DNA of 64,000 nucleotides from assembly GCF_016765585.1 (NCBI RefSeq), contig NZ_JAESWC010000004.1, forward strand, positions 347,407-411,406, given 5' to 3'. The notes beneath the pieces were generated by a model. That model worked only from the letters and a program-made list of their open reading frames with translations. It searched no databases and was not told the origin of the DNA. This document shows positions 62,721 through 64,000 of this stretch, piece by piece. The translations under genes were made by a program, and so were the position numbers. The number at the start of each line of letters is the position of its first letter. The first letter of the stretch is position 1. Source of the DNA: Clostridium rhizosphaerae (GTDB taxonomy: Bacteria; Bacillota; Clostridia; Clostridiales; Clostridiaceae).

Positions 62721-63416
62721 CTACAGTTTTATCTCTACTCTATCTAGTACAGCAATTACGTTAATATCCTTTGTATAAGCGGTTTCTGTTCTAATAGAAC
62801 CCTTGTTGCTTATAAGTAAAACCTTATTGCTATCTAATTTTTTAATCTGTCTTATAGCTCTCTCTGAATTATACTCAACTAAGCAAATAGCATTGTTAGG
62901 AGCTTCATGGGTTAAGTGTGCAAAAGCAATATCCCCTTTTGCCATCCTAAAACCTATCATATCGTCTTCCTCTATTTCAAGAAATAAAACTTTATCTACT
63001 GAATGTCCTTCTATTTTATTAGAAACCACTGGGAGCTGTCTTGAACCTACTGTCTGTTTTAAATCATACTTATACATAGGTACTGTTTTTAAAACAGAAC
63101 TTAATGCATTACTCCATACATCATTAATTTCAGGAAGATCCTTATTTGAAGAACTTACTTTATGTGTCTTCATTATGCTAGGTTTAACATCGGCAACTTC
63201 CATATCTGCATCCTCTTCAATAGACATGCTTATATCATTTATGTCCTTGCCTGCTAGTTTAGATAACTTATTCATAAAGCTCTCATTTAAAATCTTTCTT
63301 CCCATTTCAACTTCATTTATAAAACTTTCTGCAACACCTAGCTTCTTAGCCAGCTGTTTTTGACTTAATCCTAATTGTTCTCTTATATTTTTAAGTTTTT
63401 CTCCTGCTCTGCTCAT
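62721..63416 (-). CDS. XRE-family regulator with S24-like C-terminal domain
   Basis: A 231-residue protein. Residues 5-60 form a Cro/C1 helix-turn-helix (LGLSQKQLAKKLGVAESFINEVEMG). The C-terminus has the LexA/S24 fold (LFLEIEEDDMIGFRMAKGDIAFA), but the catalytic serine of the GDSM-type motif appears to be Asp, so it should not cleave itself. It is the first gene of an operon with the binding protein and HD-GYP genes, a link between DNA-level and cyclic-di-GMP control. Confidence 0.85.
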   Translation of the reverse strand: MSRAGEKLKNIREQLGLSQKQLAKKLGVAESFINEVEMGRKILNESFMNKLSKLAGKDINDISMSIEEDADMEVADVKPSIMKTHKVSSSNKDLPEINDVWSNALSSVLKTVPMYKYDLKQTVGSRQLPVVSNKIEGHSVDKVLFLEIEEDDMIGFRMAKGDIAFAHLTHEAPNNAICLVEYNSERAIRQIKKLDSNKVLLISNKGSIRTETAYTKDINVIAVLDRVEIKL

Positions 63417-63529
63417 CTGCCTTCAACCTCTTTCAATATTTACATTTTTATATTAAATCTAACATTATTTTAATATAGTTTTTGTAATATTTCCATCAAA
63501 TTATTTTAAATCGACTAAATTATATAAAT

Positions 63530-63637
63530 ATATACAATTCAAAAGTTCTAATACATTCATGATATCACAAAAATACTTGAAGCTTGGATAATTTGTTACA
63601 CCATGAATGGAAGAACTTTATTGCATTATATACACCT
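63530..63637. repeat. R2 foldback element, copy 2
   Basis: Inverted ends (TATATACAATTCAAAAGTTC.. and complement, about 63530-63560 and 63602-63637) enclose about 45 bases. It is the most complete R2 copy and makes up most of the gap between the XRE gene and the tRNA genes. Confidence 0.65.
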
Positions 63638-63680
63638 TATAAAATAAAAGCATTTTTACATTAAATTATATAAAAATAAA

Positions 63681-63706
63681 AAACGTTCCAAAATATTGGA
63701 ACGTTT
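63681..63706 (-). terminator. terminator of the rRNA/tRNA unit
   Basis: ACGTTCCA and TGGAACGT arms with a T-run on the minus strand, just after tRNA-Cys. Confidence 0.88.
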
Positions 63707-63714
63707 ATGTATAT

Positions 63715-63788
<74 letters not shown>

Positions 63789-63799
63789 TTATTCACACA

Positions 63800-63875
<76 letters not shown>

Positions 63876-63883
63876 ATATGTAA

Positions 63884-64000
63884 TCTAGCAACTCTCTACT
63901 CTTCCACTCAGTCTCCCGAGCAGTACCATCGACATCTCAAAGCTTAACCTTCGTGTTCGGAATGGGAACGGGTGTAACCTTTGCATCATCGCCACTAGAT
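63884..64000 (-). rRNA. rrf: 5S ribosomal RNA
   Basis: About 117 bases on the minus strand with the 5S core CCCGTTCCCATTCCGAACAC and closing ends TCTAG/CTAGA. It is complete or within a base of complete at the window edge. With the two tRNAs 8 and 19 bases apart it is the tail of a 16S-23S-5S operon lying beyond position 64000. Confidence 0.92.

Overview
The window looks like chromosomal DNA of a low-GC, endospore-forming Clostridium-type anaerobe. It is AT-rich with AGGAGG-type ribosome binding sites, and it carries two spore germinant receptor operons, a SpoIID/LytB-type protein, an H-NOX chemoreceptor and many PTS and ABC uptake genes. All functions are read from protein motifs and gene order only.

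Layout. 1-6.1 kb: a cellobiose/beta-glucoside PTS operon (IIA, IIB, IIC, 6-phospho-beta-glucosidase cut by the window edge) behind a LevR-type sigma-54 activator, with two sigma-54 promoters. 6.1-14.9 kb: an accessory array of short transcription units (LytTR/DUF3021/phosphoesterase, secreted zinc protease, MerR-methyltransferase, MarR/membrane protein). Each ends in a repeat that can be read as the last codons of the ABC-F gene heading the array (WTTKIV-stop), followed by a terminator that is related in four of the five. 15.4-21.7 kb: GH31 alpha-glucosidase, an RlmI-like methyltransferase, two membrane proteins, a cold-shock protein and a ComB-like phosphatase. 21.7-29.8 kb: two divergent ger operons in the order A-C-B. 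29.8-34.3 kb: LacI- and PucR/CdaR-type regulators, an orphan MsmK-type sugar ATPase and a radical SAM protein. 35.0-49.0 kb: an oligopeptide ABC transporter (oppABCDF), M42 peptidase, two cytoplasmic GH38 alpha-mannosidases and a GntR regulator, which read as one scavenging locus. 49.1-54.1 kb: three genes bracketed by large inverted palindromic repeats. 54.1-63.4 kb: P1 peptidase with an ECF substrate component, H-NOX chemoreceptor, SpoIID-like protein, and an operon of XRE/S24-like regulator, binding protein and HD-GYP phosphodiesterase. 63.7-64.0 kb: tRNA-Cys, tRNA-Phe and 5S rRNA, the tail of an rRNA operon.

The most unusual material is non-coding: the five WTTKIV/terminator repeats, a self-nested stem-loop element that carries a ribosome binding site (31.9-32.1 kb, with a degenerate copy at 2.6 kb), long foldback elements in inverted orientation around 49.8-53.2 kb, and two smaller repeat families. 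No CRISPR array, transposase, integrase or phage gene was seen.
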